The notes: generated from the letters alone by a model not told the origin. Positions 1 through 9,280 are shown, numbered from the stretch's first letter. The stretch: 64,000 bases of DNA from Flavobacteriales bacterium (GCA_018608405.1 JABAZP010000023.1:124001-188000); one strand, 5' to 3'. Program-made: numbers and translations.

Positions 1-2
1 TT

Positions 3-854
3 AAGATGAAAATTTCTGATGTTGAATACCAAGGCGACTTGTCGAAAGCGGTGTTTTACTATACAGCAGACGAAAGAGTTGATTTTAGAGACTTGATTCG
101 GAAATTGGCAGATACCTTCAAGGTTAGAATCGAAATGAAGCAAATCGGTGCTCGACAAGAGGCGGGAAGGTTAGGTGGAATAGGTTCTTGTGGAAGAGAG
201 TTGTGTTGTTCCACCTGGTTAACAGATTTTAGGTCTGTTTCTACTTCAGCGGCTCGCTACCAGCAACTTTCATTAAACCCAACAAAATTAGCTGGGCAGT
301 GCGGAAAGTTAAAGTGTTGTCTAAACTTTGAATTAGATACGTATGTGGATGAGTTGAAAAAGTTTCCGGATACAAAATTAAAATTGAAGACGAAAAAAGG
401 GAATGCATTTTTTCAGAAGATGGATATTTTTGCTAATAAAATGTGGTATTCCTATCAAGATGAGCCGTATGAGTTTATTGAAATGACCTTGGACAGAGTA
501 AAAGAAGTCATTGCGATTAACAAAAAAGAGGAGAAGGTAGATAGCCTTAAAGACTTTAGCACCGTCCTTGTAGAGGAAAAGCCTGATTATGAAAATGTTG
601 TAGGGCAGGATGACTTGACTCGTTTTGACAAGCAGATGAAGCAAAAGAAACGTCGTCCAAAGAAAAAATCAGGCAATAAATCCGGCCAAGGACAATCTCA
701 ACAAGGGGGAAACAACAAACAAGCCCAAAATAAAGACAACCAGAATACTGGGGAAAGAAAAGGACCTTCGGCTAAGAAAAAACCGTTTAAAAAGCGACGA
801 CCGAACAACCGCAATAAGCCCAATAAAGACGCACAAAGCAAGCCAACTGAATGA
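3..854 (+). CDS. RicT-like PSP1 domain protein, 5' end cut by window
   Basis: PSP1 C-terminal domain protein of the RicT/YaaT family, missing its N-terminus because the reading frame is open at the window edge; the methionine at 6 lies inside the conserved domain and is not the start. Cysteine motifs GSCGRELCC and CGKLKCC are the paired clusters that in RicT-type proteins are linked to Fe-S binding. The last ~75 residues are a low-complexity Lys/Gln/Asn/Arg tail, possibly nucleic-acid binding. In Bacillus RicT works with RicA/RicF in RNA maturation; the role in Bacteroidota is not established. Its stop overlaps the gldH start (ATGA), so the two are probably co-translated. Confidence 0.85.
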   Translation, partial: KMKISDVEYQGDLSKAVFYYTADERVDFRDLIRKLADTFKVRIEMKQIGARQEAGRLGGIGSCGRELCCSTWLTDFRSVSTSAARYQQLSLNPTKLAGQCGKLKCCLNFELDTYVDELKKFPDTKLKLKTKKGNAFFQKMDIFANKMWYSYQDEPYEFIEMTLDRVKEVIAINKKEEKVDSLKDFSTVLVEEKPDYENVVGQDDLTRFDKQMKQKKRRPKKKSGNKSGQGQSQQGGNNKQAQNKDNQNTGERKGPSAKKKPFKKRRPNNRNKPNKDAQSKPTE

Positions 855-1324
855 ATCGAATAACATCCATAGCAACGGTATTTTTGTTTTTGACTACCTT
901 GGTAGCATGCGATAGTTCTACGGTTTTTGAGGAAAATTTGAGAATAAAAAATGCCACTTGGGAGCGCAATGAAAAGGCGTTTTTTGAGTTTGAAATAAAG
1001 GATACAGCAGCTATTTACGACTTATACCTGAACTTTAGACACGGAGGAGACTATCCGTATCAGAACATATATCTTTTTATTAAAAGTAAAAGCCCTTCAG
1101 GTAAAATCGCGAAAGATACTGCTCAAATGATTTTAGCAAATAACAAAGGACGTTGGATTGGTAAAGGGATAGGTGATATATTTGATTATCAGTTTCGGTT
1201 TAAACAAGGACCTTTATTTCCTGAAAAAGGCGAGTATTATTTTGAAATAGAGCAAGCTATGCGCGAAGAAAACCTGGACAACGTCACAGACATAGGAATT
1301 TCTGTAAAAAAAGTAAACGAATAA
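851..1324 (+). CDS. gldH: Gliding motility lipoprotein GldH
   Basis: 157-residue lipoprotein with a hydrophobic leader and lipobox ending in VAC at about residue 20, followed by a small soluble domain. Length and sequence (central YDLYLNFRHGGDYPYQNIYLF stretch) fit GldH, an outer-membrane/periplasmic lipoprotein needed for gliding in Flavobacterium. It overlaps the upstream PSP1 gene by 4 nt and is followed after 3 nt by the penicillin-binding protein gene, an order I recall from other Bacteroidota. Presence of gldH suggests gliding or a T9SS-linked function, but gldH also occurs in non-motile relatives. Confidence 0.85.
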   Translation: MNRITSIATVFLFLTTLVACDSSTVFEENLRIKNATWERNEKAFFEFEIKDTAAIYDLYLNFRHGGDYPYQNIYLFIKSKSPSGKIAKDTAQMILANNKGRWIGKGIGDIFDYQFRFKQGPLFPEKGEYYFEIEQAMREENLDNVTDIGISVKKVNE

Positions 1325-1327
1325 GCT

Positions 1328-3763
1328 TTGGAAAAAGAAAAACGAAGTTATCTAAAACTGGCAACCTTATTTTGGGTGTGTGTAATCTTACCTGTTTGTT
1401 TATTTGTGTTGCTTTTATTTTCAGCTGCCAACTCATGGTTCGGTTTTAAGCCCTTACCTAAAGTTGACGACTTGGTTAACCCAAAAAGTAACTTGGCAAC
1501 AGAGGTATACACTGCAGATGGGAAAGTCTTGGGAAAATATTTTTATCAGAATAGGGTAAATGTAGACTATGATGCTATTTCTCCATTTATTGTAGAGGCG
1601 TTGGTTTCAACAGAAGATGAACGTTACTACAATCATTCAGGAATTGATTTGCAAGGGTTAGCACGAGCAGTGTTTTATTTGGGAAAGAAAGGGGGAGCAA
1701 GCACAATTACCCAACAATTGGCAAAAATGCTTTTTTCAGGAGTGCCAAACTCTGCTTTGGGTAGATTAGGACAGAAATTACAGGAGTGGATTATTTCGGC
1801 CCAGTTAGAACGATTGTATACAAAAGATGAAATTATTGCGATGTATTTAAATCGCTATGATTTTGTTAATAACGCAGTCGGAATTAAGTCTGCGGCACAA
1901 GTGTATTTTGGAACGGTTCCGGACAGCTTAAAAATTGAAGAATCGGCCATGCTTGTCGGAATGCTGAAAAATTCCTCGTTGTTTAACCCACTAAGAAGAC
2001 CCGATACTGTTAAACACAGAAGAAATGTAGTGTTGGGCCAAATGCTTAAGAATGAAAAAATATCGAAACAAGAGTTTGATAGTTTACGACTACTTGCGCT
2101 AAACTTTAGCTACTCCAAAGTCGATCATAAGGATGGAATTGCGCCATACTTTAGGGAGGTTTTACGAGCAGAACTTAAAAACATTTTCAATGAAAAGGAC
2201 CAAGACGGTTTGCCGGTGTTGCGAAAACCAAATGGAGAAGCATATGATTTATACAGCGATGGATTAAAAATATATACTACACTGAGCTATAAAATGCAAG
2301 AATATGCAGAGTATGCAGTGAAAGAACACTTACGTTATCAGCTTCAAGACGATTTCTTTCGAGCATTGGCAAAGAAAAAGAACAACCCATTTAGTTCTGA
2401 TCTGAAATCATCCGAGGTAGAACGAATAATGAACGCTGCGATTAAGAGAAGTGAACGGTATTTAGTTATGAGTGGTTTGCAATGCGAGAATTGTGGAAGA
2501 AGAGGAAAAATACTTGCGGAGGAAGAAGTAGAAGGAGAATTAATGACCGTCTGTACAGCCGAGGATTGCGGACATCAAACGAAGCGATATACGGAGGAAG
2601 AGATTATGAAATCTTTTGATGTTCCGGCTCCAATGAAAGTGTTTTCATGGAAAGGCGACATAGATACCGTACTGAGTCCTAGGGATTCAATTCGATACTA
2701 CAAGAGTTTTTTACAAGCAGGGATGATGAGCATGGAACCACAAACTGGTTACATAAGAACTTGGGTCGGTGGCATCGACTACGACAATTTTGCATATGAT
2801 CATGTACGTCAAGGGAAACGACAAGTAGGGTCAACTTTTAAGCCTTTCGTTTATGCAACAGCTGTTGAGGCAGGCTTTTCTCCATGTTATGAGGTGCCTA
2901 ATGTACCTTATGTTTTCAAGAAAGGAACGTTTGGTCTTTTAAAAGATTGGGCTCCAGAAAATTCTGATGGGGAATACGGTTATAACGTTTCTTTGAGATA
3001 CGGCTTAGCTACCTCGATGAACACAATAACTTCTTGGGTGATGAAACAATTTGGTCCTGAGGCTGCGGTAAAAATGGCTCAAGATTTAGGAATTACTTCT
3101 GAATTACCCGCAGTACCTTCTCTTGCATTAGGCGTCGCTGATGTTTCTGTTTATGAAATGGTTGGAGCCTTTGGAACCTTCGCAAACAAAGGGGTTTATA
3201 CCAAGCCACAATTTTTAGCTCGGATAGAGAATAAGGAAGGCGAAGTTATTGTAGAATACATTCCAGAGTCGCGAGAAGCGTTGAGTGAAGAAAATGCCTA
3301 CGTGATGCTGAAATTAATGGAAGGAGTTACTTCTTACAATTACAACTCCGACCTCAAAAAGAACACAGCGGGCACCGGTATTCGAATAAAGTTTCCGAAA
3401 ACGGAAGAACGGCCTTATGGGGGCATTCCTTATCCCATTGCAGGAAAAACAGGTACTACTCAAAATAACTCAGATGGTTGGTTTATTGGCATTACACCCG
3501 ATTTAGTGACGGGCGTGTGGGTTGGAGCAGAAGATCGTTCCATTCGTTTTGATCGGACCTACTATGGCCAAGGTGCTAACACCGCACTACCCATGTGGGG
3601 TTATTTTATGAATAAAGTATACGCTGACTCCACCTTACAAATCTCTAAAGGAGACTTTGAAAAACCGGAAACTCCAATTTCTATTGAGTTAGATTGTAAA
3701 AAATATGGAACACCAACCGACTTTGGAACTGGTTCAGGAGGTGGAGTTGATTGGTCACAATAA
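1328..3763 (+). CDS. Class A penicillin-binding protein (PBP1A type) with cysteine-rich insert
   Basis: Bifunctional peptidoglycan glycosyltransferase/transpeptidase of 811 residues. An N-terminal membrane anchor (about residues 14-34) precedes the GT51 domain with STEDERYYNHSGID and GGASTITQQLAK. The transpeptidase domain carries the serine in GSTFKPF, SMN and KTGTT. A segment at residues ~383-425 holds four cysteines, C386-x2-C389 and C409-x4-C414, like a zinc ribbon, between the two catalytic domains; I do not recall this from other family members. The start is TTG, 3 nt after gldH. Downstream scoA begins 10 nt after the stop but is functionally unrelated. Confidence 0.93.
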   Translation: MEKEKRSYLKLATLFWVCVILPVCLFVLLLFSAANSWFGFKPLPKVDDLVNPKSNLATEVYTADGKVLGKYFYQNRVNVDYDAISPFIVEALVSTEDERYYNHSGIDLQGLARAVFYLGKKGGASTITQQLAKMLFSGVPNSALGRLGQKLQEWIISAQLERLYTKDEIIAMYLNRYDFVNNAVGIKSAAQVYFGTVPDSLKIEESAMLVGMLKNSSLFNPLRRPDTVKHRRNVVLGQMLKNEKISKQEFDSLRLLALNFSYSKVDHKDGIAPYFREVLRAELKNIFNEKDQDGLPVLRKPNGEAYDLYSDGLKIYTTLSYKMQEYAEYAVKEHLRYQLQDDFFRALAKKKNNPFSSDLKSSEVERIMNAAIKRSERYLVMSGLQCENCGRRGKILAEEEVEGELMTVCTAEDCGHQTKRYTEEEIMKSFDVPAPMKVFSWKGDIDTVLSPRDSIRYYKSFLQAGMMSMEPQTGYIRTWVGGIDYDNFAYDHVRQGKRQVGSTFKPFVYATAVEAGFSPCYEVPNVPYVFKKGTFGLLKDWAPENSDGEYGYNVSLRYGLATSMNTITSWVMKQFGPEAAVKMAQDLGITSELPAVPSLALGVADVSVYEMVGAFGTFANKGVYTKPQFLARIENKEGEVIVEYIPESREALSEENAYVMLKLMEGVTSYNYNSDLKKNTAGTGIRIKFPKTEERPYGGIPYPIAGKTGTTQNNSDGWFIGITPDLVTGVWVGAEDRSIRFDRTYYGQGANTALPMWGYFMNKVYADSTLQISKGDFEKPETPISIELDCKKYGTPTDFGTGSGGGVDWSQ

Positions 3764-3773
3764 AAAACACAAG

Positions 3774-4469
3774 ATGAAAAAGGTTGTAAAAAATGCTGAA
3801 GAAGCAATAGCAGGAATCGAAAGCGGAATGACTTTAATGTTGGGGGGGTTTGGATTATGTGGAATTCCAGAGAAGTGCATTGAAACACTATCAAAAAAGC
3901 CGAAAATAACAGACCTGACCTGTATATCAAATAATGCAGGGGTGGATGATTTTGGTTTAGGATTATTGCTTAAAAACCACCAAATTAAAAAGATGATTTC
4001 TTCTTATGTAGGCGAGAATGCTGAGTTTGAAAGGCAAATGCTAAGTGGAGAATTAGAGGTAGAATTAACGCCTCAAGGAACATTAGCAGAAAAGTGCAGA
4101 GCTGGTGGAGCAGGAATTCCTGCATTTTTTACACCTGCAGGCTATGGAACTGAGATAGCAGAAGGAAAGGAAACAAGAGAGTACAAAGGTAAAATGTATA
4201 TTTTAGAAGAAAGCTTGGTATCAGACTATTCAATTGTAAAAGCATGGAAAGGAGATACAAAAGGGAATTTAATATTTAAAGCGACCGCTAGAAACTTTAA
4301 TCCGGTTATGGCTATGGCAGGTACCATAACGATTGCTGAGGTGGAACACTTAGTTGAACCTGGTGAGCTAGACCCTAATGAGATTCACACTCCTGGAATA
4401 TTCGTTCACCGAATTTTTGAGGGGAAAAACTATGAAAAAAGGATAGAGCAAAAAACAATTTCTAAATAG
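3774..4469 (+). CDS. scoA: 3-oxoacid CoA-transferase subunit A
   Basis: Alpha subunit (231 residues) of a succinyl-CoA:3-ketoacid CoA-transferase, which moves CoA from succinyl-CoA to acetoacetate in ketone-body and branched-chain/aromatic amino-acid breakdown. The glycine-rich MLGGFGLCGIPE near the N-terminus and the ISNNAG and GGAGIPAFFTPAG segments are typical of subunit A. The ATG at 3774 is chosen because the protein then begins with MKKVVKNAEEAI as in homologues; an upstream in-frame start would lie inside the penicillin-binding protein gene. The beta subunit follows after 6 nt. Confidence 0.94.
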   Translation: MKKVVKNAEEAIAGIESGMTLMLGGFGLCGIPEKCIETLSKKPKITDLTCISNNAGVDDFGLGLLLKNHQIKKMISSYVGENAEFERQMLSGELEVELTPQGTLAEKCRAGGAGIPAFFTPAGYGTEIAEGKETREYKGKMYILEESLVSDYSIVKAWKGDTKGNLIFKATARNFNPVMAMAGTITIAEVEHLVEPGELDPNEIHTPGIFVHRIFEGKNYEKRIEQKTISK

Positions 4470-4475
4470 TAAGTT

Positions 4476-5129
4476 ATGTTAGGAAAAGAAGAAATAGCAA
4501 AGCGAATTGCACAAGAATTACAAGATGGCTGGTACGTTAATTTAGGAATTGGAATTCCAACCTTGGTTGCGAATTACATTCCAGAGGGAATAGACGTTAC
4601 ACTTCAATCAGAAAACGGTTTATTAGGTATGGGCCCTTTTCCTAAGGAGGAAAACATAGACGCTGACTTAATCAATGCGGGAAAACAAACGATTACAACC
4701 ATGCCGGGCTCGGTTTTTTTCGACTCTTCTGACAGCTTTGCAATGATAAGAGCAGGTAAAGTTCAGCTGACCGTTTTGGGAGCCATGGAGGTAGATCAAA
4801 GTGGAGATATTGCGAACTGGAAAATACCTGGTAAAATGGTAAAAGGCATGGGCGGAGCGATGGACTTGGTTGCATCAGCTGAAAATATTATTGTGGCCAT
4901 GATGCACACGAATAGAGCTGGGGAAAGTAAACTATTGAAGAAGTGTTCCCTTCCTTTAACAGGAGTTAATTGTGTTACCAAAGTTGTTACCAATTTGGCA
5001 GTGTTAGAAGTGAAAAATGGAGCTTTTCATCTATTAGAACGAGCGCCTGGCGTTACTGTTGAAGAAATTCAAAAAGCAACAGAGGGAGAATTAATAATCT
5101 CAGGGGAAATTCCAGAAATGAAATTGTAG
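4476..5129 (+). CDS. scoB: 3-oxoacid CoA-transferase subunit B
   Basis: Beta subunit (217 residues) of the same CoA-transferase. It has GIGIPTLVANYIP near the N-terminus and the SENGLLGMGP motif containing the catalytic glutamate that forms the enzyme-CoA thioester. Length matches the usual bacterial ScoB. It sits 6 nt behind scoA, so both subunits are made from one message. A 9-bp inverted repeat about 100 bp downstream might end the transcript, but it lacks a T-run. Confidence 0.94.
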   Translation: MLGKEEIAKRIAQELQDGWYVNLGIGIPTLVANYIPEGIDVTLQSENGLLGMGPFPKEENIDADLINAGKQTITTMPGSVFFDSSDSFAMIRAGKVQLTVLGAMEVDQSGDIANWKIPGKMVKGMGGAMDLVASAENIIVAMMHTNRAGESKLLKKCSLPLTGVNCVTKVVTNLAVLEVKNGAFHLLERAPGVTVEEIQKATEGELIISGEIPEMKL

Positions 5130-5132
5130 ATA

Positions 5133-5299
5133 ATGCGAAAAATATACTTTCTTCTACTGATATTAATTAGTAGTCGAGTTTTTCCACAGATTTAAGTTCA
5201 GGTGATTTAATAGCCTTATTTTAACCCACCAAGGTTAATTTGACTAACCTTGGAAAAGAGAAATTTAAGTTGTGTTTAGATGAGCTCGTAAAACAATAA
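5133..5299 (+). pseudogene. Possible relic of a small secreted protein
   Basis: An ATG at 5133 opens a signal-peptide-like reading frame (MRKIYFLLLILISSRVFPQ) that stops at 5193. Shifting by one base at about 5188 gives a plausible mature sequence, DLSSGDLIALF, then a TAA at 5222 and a further open stretch PTKVNLTNLGKEKF to a stop at 5297. This looks like a decayed secreted-protein gene with one frameshift and one nonsense codon. No family is recognised and the stretch is short, so chance is not excluded. The rest of the 527-bp gap up to 5656 holds only a hairpin and the terminator listed below. Confidence 0.3.
5229..5253. repeat. Perfect 9-bp inverted repeat
   Basis: CCAAGGTTA and TAACCTTGG flank a 7-nt loop, about 100 bp after scoB. 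There is no T-run behind it on the plus strand, so it is at best a weak terminator or an mRNA-stabilising hairpin. It lies inside the possible gene relic. Confidence 0.4.
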
Positions 5300-5600
5300 T
5301 TTTCAAAACGTTAAGGGTTGGGCGGGATTGGATAGATAGAAGTTTATTAACACATTAAGCCTTTAGAATCACTTAAATTTGGGATTGAAGTTCATGTTTT
5401 TACTAACAAATAGCATTAAAAACTGCAAAATCGTCGTTTTATTATGACTTATAAAAACATTAAAAAAAGGTGGTGAAACACCTATAAATTTAAAAATAGA
5501 AAAGTTTTTTCGCTAAAGAAAAGCCTACAAATTGCTTAGAAACAAAACCTTAATGTATGTTTATAGAACAAATGCTCTAAGTAGAAGTAAAAGTCACATA

Positions 5601-5636
5601 AAAAAAGCTCATCAACGGTTTGCCAATGAGCTTTTT
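5601..5636 (-). terminator. Rho-independent terminator of the DUF3078 gene
   Basis: Arms AAAAAGCTCAT and ATGAGCTTTTT around a short loop, about 20 bp beyond the stop of the minus-strand DUF3078 gene. The A/T flanks would allow it to act in both directions. Confidence 0.8.
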
Positions 5637-5656
5637 GAAAAAGAGTAATAAGGGTC

Positions 5657-6664
5657 TTATTTATCTCCAAAAGTGTAAGCAAAGCCAACACCTAAAACAT
5701 ATTTGAACTGCGTTCTAGGCCCAACTTCAGGAGTAGCTCCGTCAGCTCTAACCTTTGGTGTTCCGTCATCTTTTAATACTGCAATTTTAACATCGTCATC
5801 ATAAATTAACGAAGTAGTAATTGAAGCACTGATGTATTTGTTTACTTTCATGTTCAATATATTATCCCAATTTACATCAATATTTTGTGGATTATTCGTA
5901 TAGTTTGAAAACAACCCTAAGTTGGATTGATAGGTGATATTTTCCATAATCTGTTTTTTATAGTTCACCCTTAAATAACCACCTATTTCTAATCGAGTGT
6001 TCTCAAAATTAGTTACGGTACCATCATTATCAACTTTGAAGCCTTGAACTCCATAAGCTCCTTCAAACGCCAAAGAATCATCATTTACAACAGTATACTT
6101 GGCAGTGACCGGAGCAATAAAAAGCGTAAAGTTTTTATTGGGTTTGTAGTCCATTCCTAAAGCCCCTAAGAAATACGCTGGAGCCATAAAGTCTGAAATC
6201 CTAGTTGCACTATTGTTTGACTCAGAATAACCAACTGTAAATTGAGTTTGAAAGTCGAATAAAGCAGCGTAATACCAATTCTTACCCGCATCTCTTCCAT
6301 ACTTTGACGTAAATTGAAGCCGATCATCAGATTTTACGAAACTATTCCCTCCTTGTTTTACTTGACCAAATTGCATTACCAGTGTATTGTCCCAAGTAGA
6401 TTTACCTTGTTTGTAATTTGCGAATAGACTAGAAAATCCAGCTAAAGAGATTGAGTTTTGCCCCCCTGATGCCCAATTGGTTAGAGATACTTGGGTAAAG
6501 TTGATGTTAACCAAACCTCCTCTTTGCCATCCATCAGTTGAGTCTGTTGTGACTTTTTTTAGTTTTTTTTCGTCGTCTATTAAATCATCAACACCTTTAG
6601 TTACCTGAGTAAATCCATTTGCGCTGCCAATAACAAGAGCAAGAATTAAATATAATGTTTTCAT
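5657..6664 (-). CDS. DUF3078 outer-membrane protein
   Basis: 335-residue protein with a signal peptide (first ~19 residues, ending GFTQ) and a DUF3078 domain. The N-terminal WQRGGLVNINFTQVSLTNWASGG segment and the alternating hydrophobic/aromatic strands up to a C-terminal FAYTFGDK suggest an outer-membrane beta-barrel. Function is unknown. It lies 27 bp downstream of the MscS gene in the same direction and has its own terminator, so the two are probably one transcript; I know of no functional link between the families. Confidence 0.82.
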   Translation of the reverse strand: MKTLYLILALVIGSANGFTQVTKGVDDLIDDEKKLKKVTTDSTDGWQRGGLVNINFTQVSLTNWASGGQNSISLAGFSSLFANYKQGKSTWDNTLVMQFGQVKQGGNSFVKSDDRLQFTSKYGRDAGKNWYYAALFDFQTQFTVGYSESNNSATRISDFMAPAYFLGALGMDYKPNKNFTLFIAPVTAKYTVVNDDSLAFEGAYGVQGFKVDNDGTVTNFENTRLEIGGYLRVNYKKQIMENITYQSNLGLFSNYTNNPQNIDVNWDNILNMKVNKYISASITTSLIYDDDVKIAVLKDDGTPKVRADGATPEVGPRTQFKYVLGVGFAYTFGDK

Positions 6665-6691
6665 AATCTTTTACTTTAAATTGGCTTGAAA

Positions 6692-7510
6692 TTAGCTTTG
6701 TTGGTGCACATGCACGTCCATTTGTGGAAAAGGAATATTTATCCCTTGTTTATTAAATTCATTATAAATTTTCTCATTTGTTTCCATAGATACTGGCCAG
6801 TAGTCTCCCGAGTTCACCCAAACTCGTGTCGCTAAATTCACAGAACTATCAGCCAAAGCGGAAACTTGAATAAAAGGGGCAGGGTCTTTAAAGACTCTTT
6901 CATCTGAGGTTAAAATATCCAGTAGGATTTTCCTTGCCTTTTCAATATCGTCCCCGTACCCAATTCCAACTGTCCAATCTACTCTTCTTGTCGGCTCTGT
7001 TGAGTAATTTATTAATGCGCCAGTTGATAAACCTCCATTAGGAATGATAATTGTTTTATTATCAGGGGTTTTTAAGATAGTGTTAAATATTTGTATAGAA
7101 GACACAGATCCGGAATAGCCTTGAGCTTCAATAAAATCTCCTACCTTAAATGGCTTTAAAATTAAAATGATAACACCACCCGCAAAGTTTTGTAGTGTTC
7201 CTGAAAGCGCAAGTCCTACCGCTAAACCAGCAGCACCTAAAATTGCTACAAATGATGTCATTTCGATTCCCATCATGCTCAGGACAGAAACAACCAAGAA
7301 GACCTTTAAAAGGGTGTTCAACATACTACTTAAAAAAGGGCGTAAAGAAGGGTCTACCTCTATTTTCTCTAAAGACTGATTAAAAAATTTGCTAATTCTT
7401 TTTACGATCCACAAGCCGACTATAAGTGTAATAATCGCTCCAATAAGTTTTGGGCCATATTGCATCACAAAGTCCATAATGTAGCTTGTGTATTGTTCCA
7501 TATTTCCCAT
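6692..7510 (-). CDS. Small mechanosensitive channel (MscS family)
   Basis: 272-residue MscS-type channel. Three N-terminal membrane helices end in the pore helix with the Ala/Gly pattern AAGLAVGLALSGTLQNFAGG, followed by the cytosolic beta-rich domain (FKVGDFIEAQGYSGSV). Length matches E. coli MscS. It protects cells from lysis during osmotic downshock by releasing small solutes. MGNMEQ at 7510 is taken as the start, though the second methionine is also possible. A near-consensus -7 box lies roughly 30-40 bp upstream. Confidence 0.93.
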   Translation of the reverse strand: MGNMEQYTSYIMDFVMQYGPKLIGAIITLIVGLWIVKRISKFFNQSLEKIEVDPSLRPFLSSMLNTLLKVFLVVSVLSMMGIEMTSFVAILGAAGLAVGLALSGTLQNFAGGVIILILKPFKVGDFIEAQGYSGSVSSIQIFNTILKTPDNKTIIIPNGGLSTGALINYSTEPTRRVDWTVGIGYGDDIEKARKILLDILTSDERVFKDPAPFIQVSALADSSVNLATRVWVNSGDYWPVSMETNEKIYNEFNKQGINIPFPQMDVHVHQQS

Positions 7511-7593
7511 ATTTAATATTTTTTATGATTTAAGCTGCGAAATTAGAATATCTATTCAAACAATCAAGCATGTAAACTGCTTCCTTTATTATT

Positions 7594-8841
7594 ATGAATC
7601 GACTTTTATTTGTCGCTGTTTTTAGCGCAATATTTTTATTGATTGACTATTACGCCTTTCAAGCAGTTAAAGCCCTAACAGCCAACCATTCCGAAAACTT
7701 TCAAAAAGGGATAAAAATTATTTATTTTTTGATAATGTTGTTGGTAATTGTCGCGATAATTATTTACAATTTTGGGAACCCTGATGGTATATCGAGGCAT
7801 GCGCGAACAGCTTTAATGTCATTTGTTTTCATCAACGTTTTAGCAAAATTATTTTTAGGCCTGTTCGTATTCATAGATGATATTCAACGATTCATACGGT
7901 GGGTGATCATGAAGTTATCGAATCCGGAAACAGAAACCTCAAACGAGGGCATTTCAAGATCTAAATTTTTAGCAACAACGGGATTAATCGTCGCGGCTGC
8001 TCCAATAGTCTCACTAAGTTGGGGAATCATAAGCGGAGCTCATGATTACAGAGGTAGAAGAATTAAGCTTCCTATAAAAAATCTCCCCAAAGGACTAGAA
8101 GGTCTTCGAATAGGGCAATTGTCCGATATTCATTCGGGGAGCTTTTGGAATAAAACTGCTGTAAATGGAGGTGTTCAAATGTTAGCAGACGAAAAGGTTG
8201 ATTTAGCATTTTTTACTGGTGATTTGGTGAACAACAAGGCAATAGAAATGCAAGAGTGGGGTAGTGTTTTTTCAAAAGTTAATCCACCCTTGGGTGTTTA
8301 CTCTGTATTCGGGAATCATGATTACGGAGATTACGTTCAATAGGAAAGTCAAGCACAAAAGCAACGAAACTTAGAGGACTTGGTTACCATTCATAAAAAT
8401 ATGGGATGGAACCTATTAATGAACGAGCATAAGTCAATACGCATAGATGGAGAAACTTTGAACGTTATTGGCGTGGAGAATTGGGGAGCGAAAGCCCGAT
8501 TTCCAAAGTATGGGAAGTTAGATCTCGCTATGCAAAATTTACCTGATTCTTCGGTTAATTTACTCTTGTCTCACAACCCAAGTCATTGGCAGGCAGAAGT
8601 GTTACCAAAGTATAAGAATATTGACTTAACACTCTCAGGACATACACATGGAATACAATTTGGAATAGACATTCCGGGGTTTAAGTGGAGTCCTGTTCAG
8701 TATATTTATGATGAGTGGGCCGGTCTCTATCAATCGGCAGAGCAATACCTATAAGTGAATAGAGGTTTTGGATACATTGGCTATCCAGGAAGAGTAGGAA
8801 TACTACCTGAAATAAGCGTGATAACATTAGAGCGAGGATAA
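7594..8841 (+). pseudogene. Membrane-anchored metallophosphoesterase with two in-frame stop codons
   Basis: One continuous frame encodes a YaeI-like metallophosphoesterase: N-terminal membrane helices, a twin SKFLATTGLIVAA helix, then catalytic motifs QLSDIHSG, TGDLVN, FGNHDYGD and LSGHTHG, ending LPEISVITLERG. Two nonsense codons interrupt it without frame change: TAG at 8341-8343 (after GDYVQ, where homologues tend to have Trp) and TAA at 8752-8754 (before VNRGFGY, where Tyr is usual). All metal-binding motifs survive, so decay is probably recent. The first stop removes the GHTHG motif, so the truncated 249-residue product should be inactive. The family usually cleaves phosphoesters of lipids or nucleotides. 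Confidence 0.85.
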
Positions 8842-8888
8842 TTCCTCGAACAATTTTAATATATTTAACGTCTCATTGTAAGTAATTT

Positions 8889-9278
8889 ATGAAATATCTT
8901 ATTCTTAGTGTCATTGCTTTGACCTTTTTAATGTCTTGTGAATCAGAAAATGTAGATGACTTGCTGCCACCCGCGAAAGTGCAACCTGTAAGTAATTCAA
9001 CCGATTCAACCGCTACAGATACAACTGCTTCAGGCGGGGCGACGGTTTCATTCGCAAGAGACATAAACCCTTTGATCCAGTCAACGTGTGCTACTCCAGG
9101 TTGCCACGCTGCAAGAGCTAACTCACCTGAATTAACAAGTTACACGTTAATCGAGGCATCCAAAGATAGAGTTATTAGTAGGATACGTTTAGGATCAATG
9201 CCTCCAAGTGGTCCTCTACCTCAAAGACAAAAAGATTTAATCCAAACCTGGATTGATGAAGGAGCTTTAAACAATTAG
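8889..9278 (+). CDS. Lipoprotein with CX4CH heme-binding-like motif
   Basis: 129-residue predicted lipoprotein with lipobox FLMSC at about residue 17, a Ser/Thr/Asp-rich linker, then FARDINPLIQSTCATPGCH, which resembles the N-terminal part of Bacteroidota and Planctomycetes c-type cytochrome domains but with four residues between the cysteines. Near the C-terminus RLGSMPPSGPLP supplies a methionine that could be the distal ligand. It is the first gene of a tight operon with a beta-barrel (2 nt gap) and a diheme cytochrome. Heme attachment is inferred from the motif only. Confidence 0.75.
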   Translation: MKYLILSVIALTFLMSCESENVDDLLPPAKVQPVSNSTDSTATDTTASGGATVSFARDINPLIQSTCATPGCHAARANSPELTSYTLIEASKDRVISRIRLGSMPPSGPLPQRQKDLIQTWIDEGALNN

Positions 9279-9280
9279 AC

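Noticed and set aside
5229-5253. Inverted repeat as a proper scoAB terminator
   Set aside because: No T-run follows on the plus strand, so only an inverted repeat is reported.
7594-8841. Stop-codon recoding (TAG/TAA read as amino acids) in the metallophosphoesterase gene
   Set aside because: Both codons serve as normal stops for many intact genes in the window, the two stops differ, and no recoding hairpin was seen; pseudogene formation is simpler.
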